NCBI GenBank assembly: GCA_963277665.1
Contig: OY728143.1
Location: 1,121,144,110 to 1,121,208,109, forward strand
Length of the DNA: 64,000 nucleotides
Reading direction: 5' to 3'
Source: Viscum album
Taxonomy: Eukaryota; Streptophyta; Magnoliopsida; Santalales; Viscaceae
The notes under the pieces: generated by a model
Databases searched by the model: none
What the model saw: the letters and a program-made list of their open reading frames with translations, nothing else
Told to the model about the DNA's origin: nothing
Shown: positions 23,512 to 34,940 of the stretch, piece after piece
How positions within the stretch are numbered: the first letter of the stretch is position 1
Layout of the letters: each line of letters starts with the position of its first letter
Program-made: the position numbers and the translations under genes

Positions 23512-24480
23512 TGCGAGTTCATGGATGTCTTCCCTGAAGAGTTGTTGACTCAACCCCCAAGACATGATGTTGAGTTCGGGACAGACATGAAACTTGGTGA
23601 CCGTCCTATTTCGATTGCTCCATATCAGATGGAACCTTCATGAGATGAAGGAGTTATAGATTCAGATTGATGATCTTATGAATAAGGGTTATGTCAGACC
23701 AATTATGTCACCATGGGGTGCTCTAGTGATGTTAGCGAAGATGGCTGATGGTGGTCTCAGGCTGTACAAAGACTACAGGAGGCTGAATCAGGTAATGGTC
23801 AAGAAGTGTTACCCTCTCTTAATGTTATAATATCATTTTGTTTAGTTTAACGGGGTATGATGATTCTCCAAGGTTGACATGCAATTAGGATATCACTAGT
23901 AGAAGGTGAAAGAGGGTGACATCTTGAAGACTTCCTTCAGGTGTATATATGGGAACTTTGATTTCATGGTCATGTCGTTCGGTGTTACGAACATGCCAAC
24001 TGTGTTCATGAGGCTCATGAACTCCATCTTTAGAGAATATCTGGACCGGTTCATTATCGCGTTTATTGAAGACATCCTGATCTACTCAAAATCAGTGGAG
24101 GATGACGCTGAGCATCAGAGGACAAGTTTTGAAGTCCTCCAGTAGTACCACCTCTATTGGATGTTGTCTATGTGTACATTCTTGACATGAAAAGTGTAAT
24201 TACTTAGAAATGTGGTGTCCGAGTAGGGGATAACAGTGGAAACATCAATGGTTGAGTTGTTTGTTTCATGGGTAGCACCCATGAAAGTGACAAAGGTACG
24301 ATGTTTCTTGGGTTTAGCAGGATACTACAAGAGACTCGTCACTAACTTCTATTAAGTTGTAACATAGTTGATAGCCTTGAACCAGAATGGCAATGATTTT
24401 GTATGGAGTGAGAAATGCCAGATAGCCTTTAGTTATCTGAATGGGAAGCTGGTATGTTCCCCAATACTGAGGTTTCCATG
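23512..24480 (+). pseudogene. Reverse transcriptase remnant, element 2
   Basis: EFMDVFPEELLTQPPRHDVE and then ISIAPYQMEPS (23,516-23,642) are very close to the family consensus. Frameshifts follow through fingers motif 1. Motif A is KVDMQLGYH (Asp kept, about 23,873). The open stretch 23906-24145 contains SFGVTNMPTVFMRLMNSIF (motif B) and motif C as F-I-E-D-I-L-I-Y-S at 24062-24088, where the first catalytic Asp is Glu. Then VFVSWVAPMKVTKV-like connection sequence is traceable near 24,260-24,310. Confidence 0.9.
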
Positions 24481-24860
24481 AGAAGGGGTAGCATTTGATG
24501 TGTTTTGTGATGCTTTAGGCCAAGGATGGGGGTGTGTGCTGATGCAACTGTAGGGGTGATCTGTTATGGGTCTAGGCTGTTACATCCCCATGAGTGTTAC
24601 TATTCCACCCACGATATGGAATTTTTAGTGATCATGTTCCCACTAATGTTTTGGTGGTATTACCTCATCATGGAGATAATTTTAGTCTTCACAGATCTTA
24701 AGATCTTGAGGCAGATCTTCTCCTAGCGTGACTTGAACTTTCAGCAGAATAGGTGGATGGAGATTCATTAGGACTACGTCTTTGAAATATCTTACACTGA
24801 CAGTTAGTGGAACGTGTTGGACTACTACTTGAGTATAAATTCCTAGAATGATGTGGTTCC
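24481..24860 (+). pseudogene. RNase H remnant, element 2
   Basis: FCDALGQGWGCVLMQ (about 24,502-24,548) carries the first catalytic Asp. The open stretch 24526-24726 gives LLHPHECYYSTHDMEF and LVFTDLKILRQIFS, matching the RLRPHEVNYPTHDLEL and FTDHKSLKYIF patterns of the family. It then decays through the IH-stop-DY region to about 24,850. Confidence 0.82.
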
Positions 24861-24899
24861 AGAGTCGACAGATACTTGGAAGGTGATAGAGGAGTTGGC

Positions 24900-26190
24900 T
24901 ACCCTACACCGGGATGTAAGTGTGGACGATAGAAGAGGATGTCTTTTCCAGATGATAGTGTAGTGCTATATATTACAGCAGATGGATGAGTCTTAGTGGG
25001 AGACATAGAGGCTAAAGTGATGTGCAATCGTGTTATCCTAAGTGATGATCCTTGTGGATGGTCGGAAGACATGCAAAATTAGATGTTGTTTCATGTAACG
25101 TTGTTCGTCAATTAGAGAGTTCTTGGAGAGTTCCACAACTCACACTTAGAAGAACTCTTGGGATTTTCCAATATGTATCGGGGCATGAAAGTTCGGTTTT
25201 GGTGGCCCATAGTGTAGCGGGTGGTGGCGGAGTTTGTGGAAAACTACCTCCTGTGTCAGCAGGTGAATGACGAACACCCTATCCCAAGAGGTCTGTTACA
25301 ACCATTAGATGTCCTAGAGTGGAAGCGGGATGAAATCTCAATGGATTTAGTCACAAGACAATCCAAGGTATAATGGAGGGTTTTTATTCTATCTAGGTAG
25401 TGGTAGAACAGATGACAAAATCAGCTCACTTTTTAGAAATAAACGAGTCGAGTGTGGTGTATGACTTAGCACATAGATATGTGGAAGAATTAGTGTAGTT
25501 TCATGGAGTTATGAGGCCCATAGTGTCTGGTCGGGATACCCGGTTTACCTCACGAGTCTGGAAAGGTTTGAAACGTGATTTAGGAACCCAATTATACCTT
25601 TGACCTGCTTTCCACCCCTAAACATATTAGAAGACAGAGCGCACCATCTAGACGTTGGAGGATATACTATATGCATGTGTTTTGGACTTTGGAGGAATGT
25701 GGGTAGGACACTTACCTATGTTAGATTTTTCCTACAATAATATCCATAACTCTAACATTGGCATAACTCCATTCGATTCATTATACGGGAGGTCATATCT
25801 CTCACCCGTGTGATGGGAAGAGGCCAGGGAAAGAGCTGTTCTTGGTCTCAAGGTTGTGCAGAGCACGATAGAGGAAGTTTAGATTATCGGAGAGAGCATG
25901 AAGGCAGCGTAGGACTGGTAGAAGTTGTATACCAATCATTGGAGGATACCCCTAGTGATTGAGGTCGGGGACCATGTTTTCTTGATGTTCCCCCCTCGGA
26001 GTGGGAAACTGAGGATCGACTTGTAGAGTAATATTTCTCCCAGGTTTATCGGAACCTTCTAGGTGTTGTGGTGGGTCAGTGAAGTGTCTTGTCATCTGGT
26101 GCTATGACCTTTGCTATAGAATGTGCATGACGCCGTCCATGTGTCTCAGCTCCATCAGTATCTTCAAGATGATTCGTACATCCATGACTG
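24900..26190 (+). pseudogene. Integrase remnant, element 2
   Basis: N-terminal zinc region: NMYRGMKVRFWWP (about 25,171-25,210), [15 protein letters not shown] (one of two Cys kept), then [16 protein letters not shown]. Core: first Asp kept (SMDLV, GAT at 25344-25346). The second is Gly (S-G-R-D, GGT at 25529-25531), followed by TRFTSRVWKGL. The Glu region near 25,630 is frameshifted. FWTLEECG and RPGKELFLVSRL in later frames mark the remaining length. Decayed to the same degree as in element 1, but at different sites. Confidence 0.85.
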
Positions 26191-26193
26191 GGT

Positions 26194-26360
26194 GGAGCTA
26201 GATATCAAGGACAATGTGACGTTTGTAGAGAAACTTGTGGGGATCAAGGATCATGAGATTTTGGTGCTCCATGAATGAACCATTACCTTGTTTTGTGTCT
26301 TATGGATGCATGGTGGCCTCAAGGAGATTACCTGGGAACATGAGACACAAATGTTCCCCA
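26194..26360 (+). pseudogene. C-terminal chromodomain remnant, element 2
   Basis: FVEKLVGIKDHEILVLHE, a stop, then FCVLWMHGGLKEITWEHE. This corresponds position by position with the element 1 tail (EKPIPIKDHE ... VLWRLSGLEERTWE) and with the chromodomain pattern VLW..HG.EEATWE. A KDHE motif shared by both copies, where other family members usually have a LDRE-like sequence, marks a subfamily. Confidence 0.75.
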
Positions 26361-26885
26361 TAGTACACATAGATGTTTTGAGTTTTTTTCTGTTTTGTTT
26401 CATACATGATTTTGATGATGTGCTTGACATTTTTAACTATGAAATGTGTTGTTTTACTAGTTTTCTAGATGAGTGGGATGTGTCCTGACTATGGGGAGGG
26501 GAGGTCCCATATCATAATCAAGATGCATTAAGGTGGATCCTATTAAACCCCTGAGGGGTGAGTCAGTGCTGCCCAAAGTGGATAGTATCTGGACATGGCA
26601 GAATGGAATCCCAAACCTATATGTCTGGATATTGAGGCCTTTATATGTTTGTGATTTTTTTGAGGGAGAGAGGAAGTAGTGCTTCTATTTTTGATCGATA
26701 AGAGGGAGAGATGTTCCAAGATGTTTAGTAGGTGTCCTTGTTGAGCCTTATAGTATCTATGGTTGTTCAAGAGATATATATTAAGGAGGTTTACTCCTAA
26801 TATTTATGTTACATAGGGTTATTCAGACATCTTTTCCAGTTGGTTTTGAATTCTTGACGACAAGAATAGTTTGACAGGTTTCCAA
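26361..26885 (+). other. 3' untranslated region and polypurine-tract area, element 2
   Basis: Non-coding, alignable to 14,516-15,028. It ends CTTGACGACAAGAATAGTTT (26,853-26,872), the conserved lead-in, followed by a decayed PPT GACAGGTTTCCAA immediately before the LTR. Confidence 0.6.
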
Positions 26886-29800
26886 TGTAATGGCCTAGGC
26901 CCTTGTGGTATAGTAAAATTCAAAAAACTCCGTTCCAAAAAAATAGTGGCACCGGTCATAGTGGCACCGTTCATGGTGGCAGCGTAACAGTGGAACCAAT
27001 CGTGGCAGCAGCGTGATGGTGGAAACGTTTGCAGCGGCAACGTGATAGTGGCACTAGTCACAGAAGAACCAGTCACTGTAGTACTGTGATGGTGGTACCA
27101 GTCATGAAAACACCGTGATAGTGGCATAATAGAAGTCACTCCCTCACGGTCACACATCGAAATAGTGCCACTGATTACAGTGTTCCACCTAACTTGTGGA
27201 GAGGTGATAGTGGCACTATGATTGTGTCACCATTAAAGTGCCTCACCAAACGGTGTCCCACCCTTTGTTTTTTTCCCAGTTTTTTGATTTTTCCCAATTC
27301 CACCTCTGCAATGTTTCTTTTAACATAAAAGTGATTCAATAAACCTTTTCGAATCGACCTAAAGACCATAAATGATATTTAAAATCCCCCAAGAGTTGGG
27401 TGACCATTGACTTACCATAAAGTGTGGATTTTTCCTTTGTGTCACACACTTTTTCCCGTACTTTCCCATTCCACCCATGTTACACATTTTCCTCTATTTA
27501 ATGGAATCACTTTAACTCGCAGCCATTATGACCACCACTCTGATGAGAATTATTAAATGAAAATTAATTCCATCATGTGTAACGCCCCAACTGCATGGAG
27601 AAACCACGATCCTCCTTTAAAGAGGTTCAAGAATTCATAGCCCGTAACTCCATGATCTTATATTTTATCCCACATGAATTATTTCTTCTCTTTTCCTAGT
27701 CTATTTCCCTTCATCAGTGCGTTTAGAGTCCCCCTCCCTGAGACTAGTGGTGCGCCTATGCTGGATCCCCTCTTGCACACTCTTACTGTCCTTGAAATTC
27801 CTCCCCTGCAAGGCATGCATCCCCAGTTCTTGGCACAAGGAGAAAAACATCAACTATTTATCATCAGAGTAGGGTTTTTCCTTATCCTCTATTTACTAGG
27901 AATAATGTGGGGTGGGTATGATAATGTTTGTATAGGTATGGATGAAACCAAACCCTAACAAAGAAAAAAATGGGTTTTAAATAATTAATTAATTTTTTTG
28001 ACAATGCTACTATACTACTTTACCTTTCCTTATATATTGTGAATTGTATGGGCTATTGTCCACTGAAAAATGTGGTCGCTGGTGGTCCCTTCATGAACAC
28101 TAATAATCATCTATTTTTGGTTATTTCTTTGATCTAATTGCTATAACATGGAAACTGGTTAATCATGTAAACTCAGTTGATTAAATGGATGCCCAATTAA
28201 TAAAAAACATTATGTGGTCCCCACGTTTAACCAAACATAAAGATAGAAATAAATAAATTGTGTATTTAAATATGAAAACTCCCTTGTTCTATCCTCGTGA
28301 TGTGTACTACTGTTCTTCATGATGCTTGTGATGTGACATGGATGGGGATGGGATCCCCTATTGTTTTTTAGATTGTAGATTTTGGGCTATGTGGGGCCAT
28401 ATATTGGGTCTTGGTCTGGTTCCAGTACTTTGTGGGATATCACGAATCCATATTGTTGTTGTGACATTACAAGATAATTGTGTGTGAATGATTAATTTGC
28501 TTCTTGGATATTTTTTCTTCCATGGATTGTGGCTACGCCTATTATTTTCCTGGTATTGAAGATCTATTTAAATGAAATCTCATGAAAATGATAATAAGAA
28601 TGGGTACAAAAGGGGATTAATTTTTTTGGAATGAGTTCTGACTTGATTGCAGCTGTTGTGTTTTTTATGAATTAATAATAATGAGGGTGTTTGTGTAACA
28701 TATGGTTTTGGAACCTACAGGTTAGGATGAGTGCTTTTTTAGAAATATGTATAATTTAGATCCTATGTTTCTTATTCGCGCCCCACCTAAGTTGATCAAT
28801 TCATGCTGAAAACACCCATTGCATGGGGGAGGGTGTTTTTTCCAACACTCCTATGAGTGGAAAGTTATATCTTCTTTTATACTCCCATTTTATGAGTAGT
28901 CCAACACTCTTTAGGTAGGCTGTGATGGCCTGAAATCCATTATATACCATGATTCATCTGATAGGGTGTGTTGTGGTGGTTGGACCTGGTGTGTGTAGGC
29001 AGTTTGTTTCCCAAGTGTCTTTATTAAGAGGCCCAAGTGTCATAGAGCTTGGCGGTAGTTGTTTTGGCCCAACTTTCTTTGGGAGTGGCTATAATTGTTT
29101 TGGCCCAGGTGTCAGTGGGTGGGGATGCGTGTGGTAGCTATGGACCTGGTGTTTTTGGGTGGGATTTGTGTTTGTTGCGGCCCAAAAGGTTGTTGTTGGG
29201 GCAACAGTGGGACTGCGATGCTAATAGAGGTGGAGGTCTAACGTGTTGGATGTATTTAATAACCAGTGGGAAAGTGGAGTAGTGTACCCAAACATCGATG
29301 TGTTATTACAATTACATTATTGGACATGTGTAATTTGGGGAGTGTTCCTTGGTTAGGTTTGGGTGGATACTTTATTTACTAGTTTCTTTGATTATCTTCT
29401 TCTATCTCACAAAGAATTATAATACCTCAACACTTGTGCATGATTTCTTTTTGGTTTTCCCTACTGGATATACCTGTATTCTCACACTACATATATAAAA
29501 CTACTTTCCGGTTATTCAAAGGATCTCAAGGACCGTGTGAGTCTGTATTAGCTCAAATTTTTGTATCGTTGATATTGTTATTTTTCTTTTCTCTTCGTAC
29601 TTCCCTTTGGAGATTTCTTGTACCTTTTTGCACTTAATATTGGAACATGCATATGGGAAGGAATTGATTTGGATTTTCTTTAACTACCCCTTTTTCTTTT
29701 GTTTGAGATTTACTATCTCATCTCCCAATCCTACTAAATAAAAAGGGTAATTCATTCCATATTTCATTTGATTCTATACCCTAGGAGCTAGTTGCTACTC

Positions 29801-29914
29801 CAGGGCATATTCAAGGTAGGTCTCAGGAGAAATTGTCTCTACTTCAAATTTAGGAAGGAATGGTCTAGAAATCTTCTTTATCTTCCCTCTTATTGGGGAA
29901 GGAAGGTTATGACA
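26886..29914 (+). repeat. 3' LTR of element 2 (~3029 bp)
   Basis: It begins TGTAATGGCCTAGGCCC and ends GGTTATGACA. It has the CACCGT minisatellite (26,945-27,270), a decayed TATA area near 28,745 and the GGCCCAGGTGT block (28,970-29,190). An open frame at 27674-27958 also appears in related form in two other LTRs, but only because the DNA is homologous. Confidence 0.87.
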
Positions 29915-31070
29915 TGTAGGTTGTGATTACTTCTATCTTTTTCTAATATATTTTTATTAGGCACCAACTCAAGTCTACTAGGTTCTTTTCTCTACTATTG
30001 GTATAAAATTATGTTTATTATAAACAATAGTAACTTGATTTTAGAAAAACATATATTAATGAACCAATCCCAATGATAGATAATGATGATAAATATAGAA
30101 GAACATCCTGAATTTTTGGTATGGATGATATGATGTTTTCTTCCAAAGAGTGGATATTGTTATGGATTCTACAACTGGGTATAGTTATGACAAATATGAA
30201 CCTTGTTGTAACAAATAAGAAAAGGGAGAGTTGAGAATGAATAAAGTGTAACCTAGTACATGATAATGGGCCTCACTGGGATCCTAGATTGATATTCCTT
30301 GGTGCTGTTTTTTGGATAAATAACTTGTTGTTAGAAAACTATTATAAAGGATTTCAATAGATAATCAGAAGTATTGTCCGAAGATAATCACAATGTGTAA
30401 TATATTGATGATGTAGTGTCATGTTATTAAAATCCAATAACTGATTATATGGTTAAACTATAAACCATGCAAGGTATTAGGTTGAAGTAATATTGATGAT
30501 GTATTGGGATTCAAAAATTAAAGTGAATATGTATCATCAATCATTGTATTTTTGTTATAATATTTCGAATCATCTATAGATTATGATAAATAATAGATAC
30601 ATATTAGTATTCATTAACATAAGTGTTATGTATACAGTCACGGGTTGTTAATTTAAGGATTTATCATTATTAGGAAGACAAAAATACAACATTATATGTC
30701 TTATGAGGTGAGATTCTACAAATATTTAAGATATTTTAGAAAAATATATGGACTGTATAAATTTTAGTTGTAACATTATTTGATTAATAAGGCCTACAAA
30801 TTTTATAGAGATATGTTTATAGGTATTGATAACCATTAGTGTTAATATGATTTTTAATGACATTGTGAAAAATATACAAATAAGATTATGAGACTATATA
30901 AAATATATAATATATAGGTAAATTAATTGGGGTGAAACATTAGTAAAATTTTTATATAATTATTAACTTTAATAAAAGGAGTTCCATCATAAAATTTGGA
31001 ACATTATTGTAATGAAATATTTTATTAAAAATAAATCCCAAATTTAAGGTAAAACCCTTTCATATACATC
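29915..31070. other. AT-rich repeat segment, 3' flank of element 2
   Basis: No gene is seen. The first 70 bp (29915-29985) match 37,690-37,760 (GTGATT.CT.TATCTT.T, then CTAATA and ACTCA.G.CTA in the same order), confirming the element's right edge. Beyond about 30.2 kb I could not place it against the rest of the window. Confidence 0.5.
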
Positions 31071-31078
31071 ACGACAAT

Positions 31079-31150
31079 GGGGAATGAAACCCTGACCTGA
31101 AGGATGATAATTTTTTCACTTTGACCAATGGCCCATGTGATGTCCTAGTT
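31079..31150 (-). repeat. tRNA-like (SINE head) sequence
   Basis: On the minus strand, GGGCCATTGGTCAAAGTG resembles a tRNA box A. About 30 bp further, GGTCAGGGTTTCATTCCCC resembles box B (consensus GGTTCGANTCC with C-to-T changes). Box spacing is that of a tRNA. The pattern GGTCAGGGTTCGATTCC is typical of tRNA-derived plant SINE heads. The body would extend toward lower coordinates. No tRNA cloverleaf or CCA is intact, so this is a relic and not a tRNA gene. Confidence 0.45.
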
Positions 31151-33644
31151 AATATGTCATAGTTTTTAGTTAATAAATATGATTTATAAATAGTAATGAT
31201 GATATTGTGGTGGTACTAATGAGGATTATAACATAATTTTTTTTCATAACTGGTGCTAACCATAATGTATTGGGAAAATAGAAGGAGTCATAGGAAGGGA
31301 ATTGTGAATCACTATGGACCTTACCATCTGATAAAAGTGAATTTTAGTTCATTAGGCATACAAAATTCATTTATTAATGTTTATATATTATAGGATTATG
31401 TGATGGATTATAAATTTTTCTACAAATAGTTATTATATGAAAATTTTATTGTAAAATTAAAACATATCAAGTATGTATATTTCCTTATATTCATATAGAG
31501 TACAATAATAAATCATTTTCAAAAAATGATCTTGAAAAAAAATCATATATTGTTACCAACATTTCAAATGATATAAATGATCATTTTATAAATATTAGAT
31601 TAACATTTTTAAGTCCTTACCTTTGAACTGGGCATTGGTTTTCTGGTGATCATTGATCACTATCATTCTCTATAAATATTTAATCTTTTCTTCCATGAAT
31701 AAATCTTCAAATTCCATTATGGTTATCTTTATTGGAAACCTGGGTATGTTTTATTCCATACACCCGTGGAAACTAAGATTACCCCTTATTATGAGGATTC
31801 ATTATTAATAATTTTACAATGCAGGTATTTCATAATGGGTATCTCTCTCATTCAAACCTTGGATTACGAAGATAACATCTAAATTGGGGGGATGTAATTT
31901 ATTTACAGATATAGACTATAACTCCTAAAAAATTTCAAAAGATTAAAATTTCATTCAATGGGTAATAAGTCATGAAAAATTTATTTAACATGACTTTAAA
32001 ACAATTGATATTATCTATATTTTATATAGAACCAGAATTTTCATCAAAAGATTGTGCTACGTGTAAGAACATGTTTTACAGATCTATAATAGACATCATA
32101 TATTATTATTTAATAAGAAAGTCATAACCTAGCCATTAGAATTTTCGGAATTAGTATTATCAAATATATTATGATTATATTCTTTCACAAGTTTATTTTT
32201 AATTAATTTATTATAAATAATAATCATCATTTAAAAGAAAAAACTAATTTTTTGAGAAGAAATATTTTCATAAACGATGGCATAGTGATGAGTTTATCAC
32301 CATATTGAAAATTAATATTTAACAAAAATATGAAATTTAAATGAAAATATATTGTATATTTTTGAAATCCTAACAATAGAATTAACATAGGTTAATGTTG
32401 GGTATTTTTATGAGACATTTCCGTTTTTTTGAGAAATCGTGATAAATACATCATTTTAATTGAAAATTGTCCATTCATATATATAATTGGTAATTTAAAA
32501 GTATATTTTGAAATGGTTTAAAATTAAAAATATTTATATGATTCATATATTTATCCTATTTTAGTCATTTTAAATAATTTTCATAATGAATTTTGAAATA
32601 AAAACATTGCACACTTCTCAAAATCTTCACATTAAAACCCCGCTTTCTAATCATGTCTGATGGATTAATTTTAAATTATATTATAAAAATTATTTGAGTT
32701 GAATGTGGAAACATTTAATCCGTACATTAAATAATAATTATTTATATTTCCAAATTAGTATAAATTAATTTTTTTCTACAATTATTAGTGAAAATCGTAA
32801 TAACAAATTACTGTTATTAATATAAAAATGAGTTTACTTAGTTGTAAAAAATAAAATATAATGTTTAAAATGACATAACCATTTTTCCCAAACCTATTTT
32901 TATCCAATATTTAAAAAATATGATTTTATTTATTAATTTTGTTATTTATTGGAATTATTTTCCATGGAAGTTACCTATATAATAAGTTAATTAAAGAAAA
33001 ATTCAAAAATCAATGTTCCTTAATTTAAATATCTATAAAGCTTTGAGATAAGGGGAAAAAATATATTAGTTTTTTTATATAAATTATTTTTAAGGAAAAA
33101 TAAGTTTTAATAATCTTTACTTTTATAGATGAAATAATTTCTCCAGTGATTAAGAAATGTCAACATAGTAATTATTTTGATAATAATAAAATTAAATAAA
33201 TTATAATAAAAATAGTAAAATAAAATAAAATTTAATTAAATAATGATTCACATTAAATTGTTAGTTTAAAATTAAATATCAACATATTTTTACATAATAT
33301 ATCCAAATAACACTATTGTCTTCATATTTATTATAAATTCAAATTAAATAAATAATATCAAAATAGTCATTAATGCTATTTTATAATAAATGATATTCTA
33401 TTAATTGATTTAAAATTACACAAAATATTAAATTATATATTTTTATTTTAAAATTTTTATAATTAAAATAAATTTTACATTAACGGACCATCATTTCGAT
33501 TATATTGAATATATTGAACATGAAATAGTAAAAACATAGTTGGAAATGTTATGGTTTATGTAGTTTTTTTCACATTACTTGAACTTCTATTTAAATTCGA
33601 ACACATACGGGACATTTACATTATGAATTAGAAAAAAAGTTTAT
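31151..33644. other. AT-rich repeat segment (paralogue of 2.2-3.9 kb)
   Basis: No gene is seen. From about 31.9 kb it aligns with 2.3-3.9 kb. Landmark: 32,633-32,690 against 2849-2900. No long open frame. Confidence 0.5.
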
Positions 33645-34277
33645 AATCATTATGTTCAAGGATAGGGTCCTAGAGTAGTGGTTAAAGACACACTGTAATC
33701 CTACATCATCAATCGTTAAATACTTTGTGTCCCCATAATTGGGTGTTTATTAGGTGGTGGGGTTTGTGGGCACAACACCATGGAAGAAATGATGGGGAGG
33801 CAAGCTCGAATGGGGGGAGATCGGTTGATGGTGGGATCAATAGCTTAGAGGAATGGATCCAATGGAAATCAACAAGATGTACGGGCGGTGGGATCATGAG
33901 GCAGACATATGTGAGCTCTGGAAGTAGTGTTGCTTCAGCGATCAAGTGGTAACGGTTAAAAAAAATCTTTCCCCCACCAGGTTGATGATCCGAAAAAGGA
34001 TAAATGCAGTACATGAATCTTCACAAGACTTCTAGATTTGTAAGAATGGTATGTTATAGATCTAAACATATAGAGAAGGCACCATATACTCTACATAGGG
34101 ATATGCTAGATATTAATCCTTAAAATATTTTGACGTTTTGAAAATATATATATAGTAATATTTGAGGTGTGAGCACTAGTGGTGTTAAAAAATTTAGGGA
34201 CGTTAGGGTCATATAAGAGGTCTTGTCTTCTATATCTATAGACAATGTATGGTTACCCTAAATCATTAAAAGGATAG
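33645..34277. mobile_element. ~595-bp insert flanked by long direct repeats
   Basis: This GC-richer island interrupts the AT-rich paralogue; the matching region at about 3.87-3.90 kb lacks it. Flanks are AATCATTATG..AAGGATAG (33645-33665) and AATCATTAAAAGGATAG (34261-34277), a direct repeat of 17-21 bp with a small gap. Repeats this long are typical of LINE/SINE target-primed insertion. The insert begins GGTCCTAGAGTAGTGGTTAA, which resembles a tRNA box A, but no good box B or poly(A) tail is seen. Open frames on both strands (33725-33952 +, 33709-34014 -) match nothing I recognise. Confidence 0.5.
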
Positions 34278-34540
34278 TATAGAAAATCAATTATAATATA
34301 TGGACATCATGATTTAGTGCATTTTTTCTAATAAGTATCATTAAATTTTAATGTTAATGGAAAAATTACATTGGCTTAAAATAAATTAACATAATGAAAA
34401 ACCCAAAATGGTGAAATTAGGAATCATTGTATTTAAAGAACATTTGATTAAAAAAATTATATTGTGTGGTGGAGTTTTGTATATCTAAAATAATAATTTA
34501 ATATCATTAATTATCAATATTAGTTCCACTTGATGTATGA
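34278..34540. other. AT-rich segment upstream of promoter-like site P2
   Basis: Aligns with about 3.94-4.11 kb (AACATAATGAAAA against AGCATAATGAAAA). No gene is seen. Confidence 0.45.
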
Positions 34541-34650
34541 TATAACTCCCAATAGTGAATAATTTTGATTGTTTACAAGATTTCCAAACCCTCTCAACTA
34601 TAAAACAGAACTAGCTCCACTCACTTCTCCACACTTCTCATGAAATATTT
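34541..34650 (+). promoter_or_regulatory. Promoter-like site P2 (TATA-like)
   Basis: CTCCCAATAGTGAATAATTT (from about 34,547), CCAAACCCTCTCA, then CTATAAAAC (34,601-34,609) and a CTCCACTCACTTCTCC stretch about 15-30 bp downstream. This has the spacing of a TATA box and a pyrimidine-rich initiator region. Orthologous in order to P1 (4111-4210) and P3 (61,760-61,935). Confidence 0.4.
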
Positions 34651-34940
34651 CACAACTAATATCTCAAAAATAATTTCCCAAATTCAGTCCCCTCATCTAA
34701 GAATCCATGTTTATTATTAAATCCATCATATCATGTATTAAGAGAAAACCTATGGAGGATACCAAAAAAAGAGGTAATTACCCTCTAAAATAATTTCTCT
34801 GTTAATTCAATTCTAAAACTCCTTAAATTATTATTATAACATAATTATATAATAAAATAATTATCTTAGAAATTATATGATAGTTTTATGGTGAGGATAT
34901 GACCTACAATATTAGACACATCCAATAAATATGCTACGAA
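34651..34940. other. AT-rich stretch between P2 and array F
   Basis: No gene is seen. Equivalent to 4211-4520. Confidence 0.4.

Larger units (their letters stand above)
18631..29914 (+). mobile_element. Ty3/gypsy LTR retrotransposon 2 (Tekay/Del-like chromovirus), defective
   Basis: Second element of 11.3 kb, same orientation and organisation as element 1: LTR 18631-21551, PBS 21555, gag from 21928, pol about 23,050-26,360 ending in a chromodomain, PPT region, LTR 26886-29914. All domains are broken. Its LTR end GGTTATGACA (29905-29914) is the best preserved and gives TGT...ACA termini. The flanking pentamers GGTAT and TGTAG agree at only 3 of 5, so the TSD is uncertain. The paralogous empty site near 37.69 kb supports both ends. 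Two separate empty sites indicate two independent insertions, not one tandem duplication. Confidence 0.9.

Noticed and set aside
6694..29914. One composite element formed by a single tandem duplication
   Set aside because: The ~600-bp spacer is host repeat, and the paralogous empty sites at 37.09 and 37.69 kb show two separate insertion points.
33661..33720. A tRNA gene starting at GGTCCTAGAGTAGTGG
   Set aside because: Only a box-A-like motif is present; no anticodon stem, box B or acceptor pairing can be built.
33709..34014. 101-codon open frame on the minus strand in the GC-richer insert
   Set aside because: It overlaps another frame on the plus strand, has no recognisable motif and sits in what looks like a non-coding insertion.
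33645..34277. hAT-type DNA transposon (TAGGGT ends, 8-bp AAGGATAG repeat)
   Set aside because: If TAGGGT/ACCCTA are the ends, the adjacent 8-bp flanks do not match. The longer 17-21-bp direct repeat explains the flanks better.
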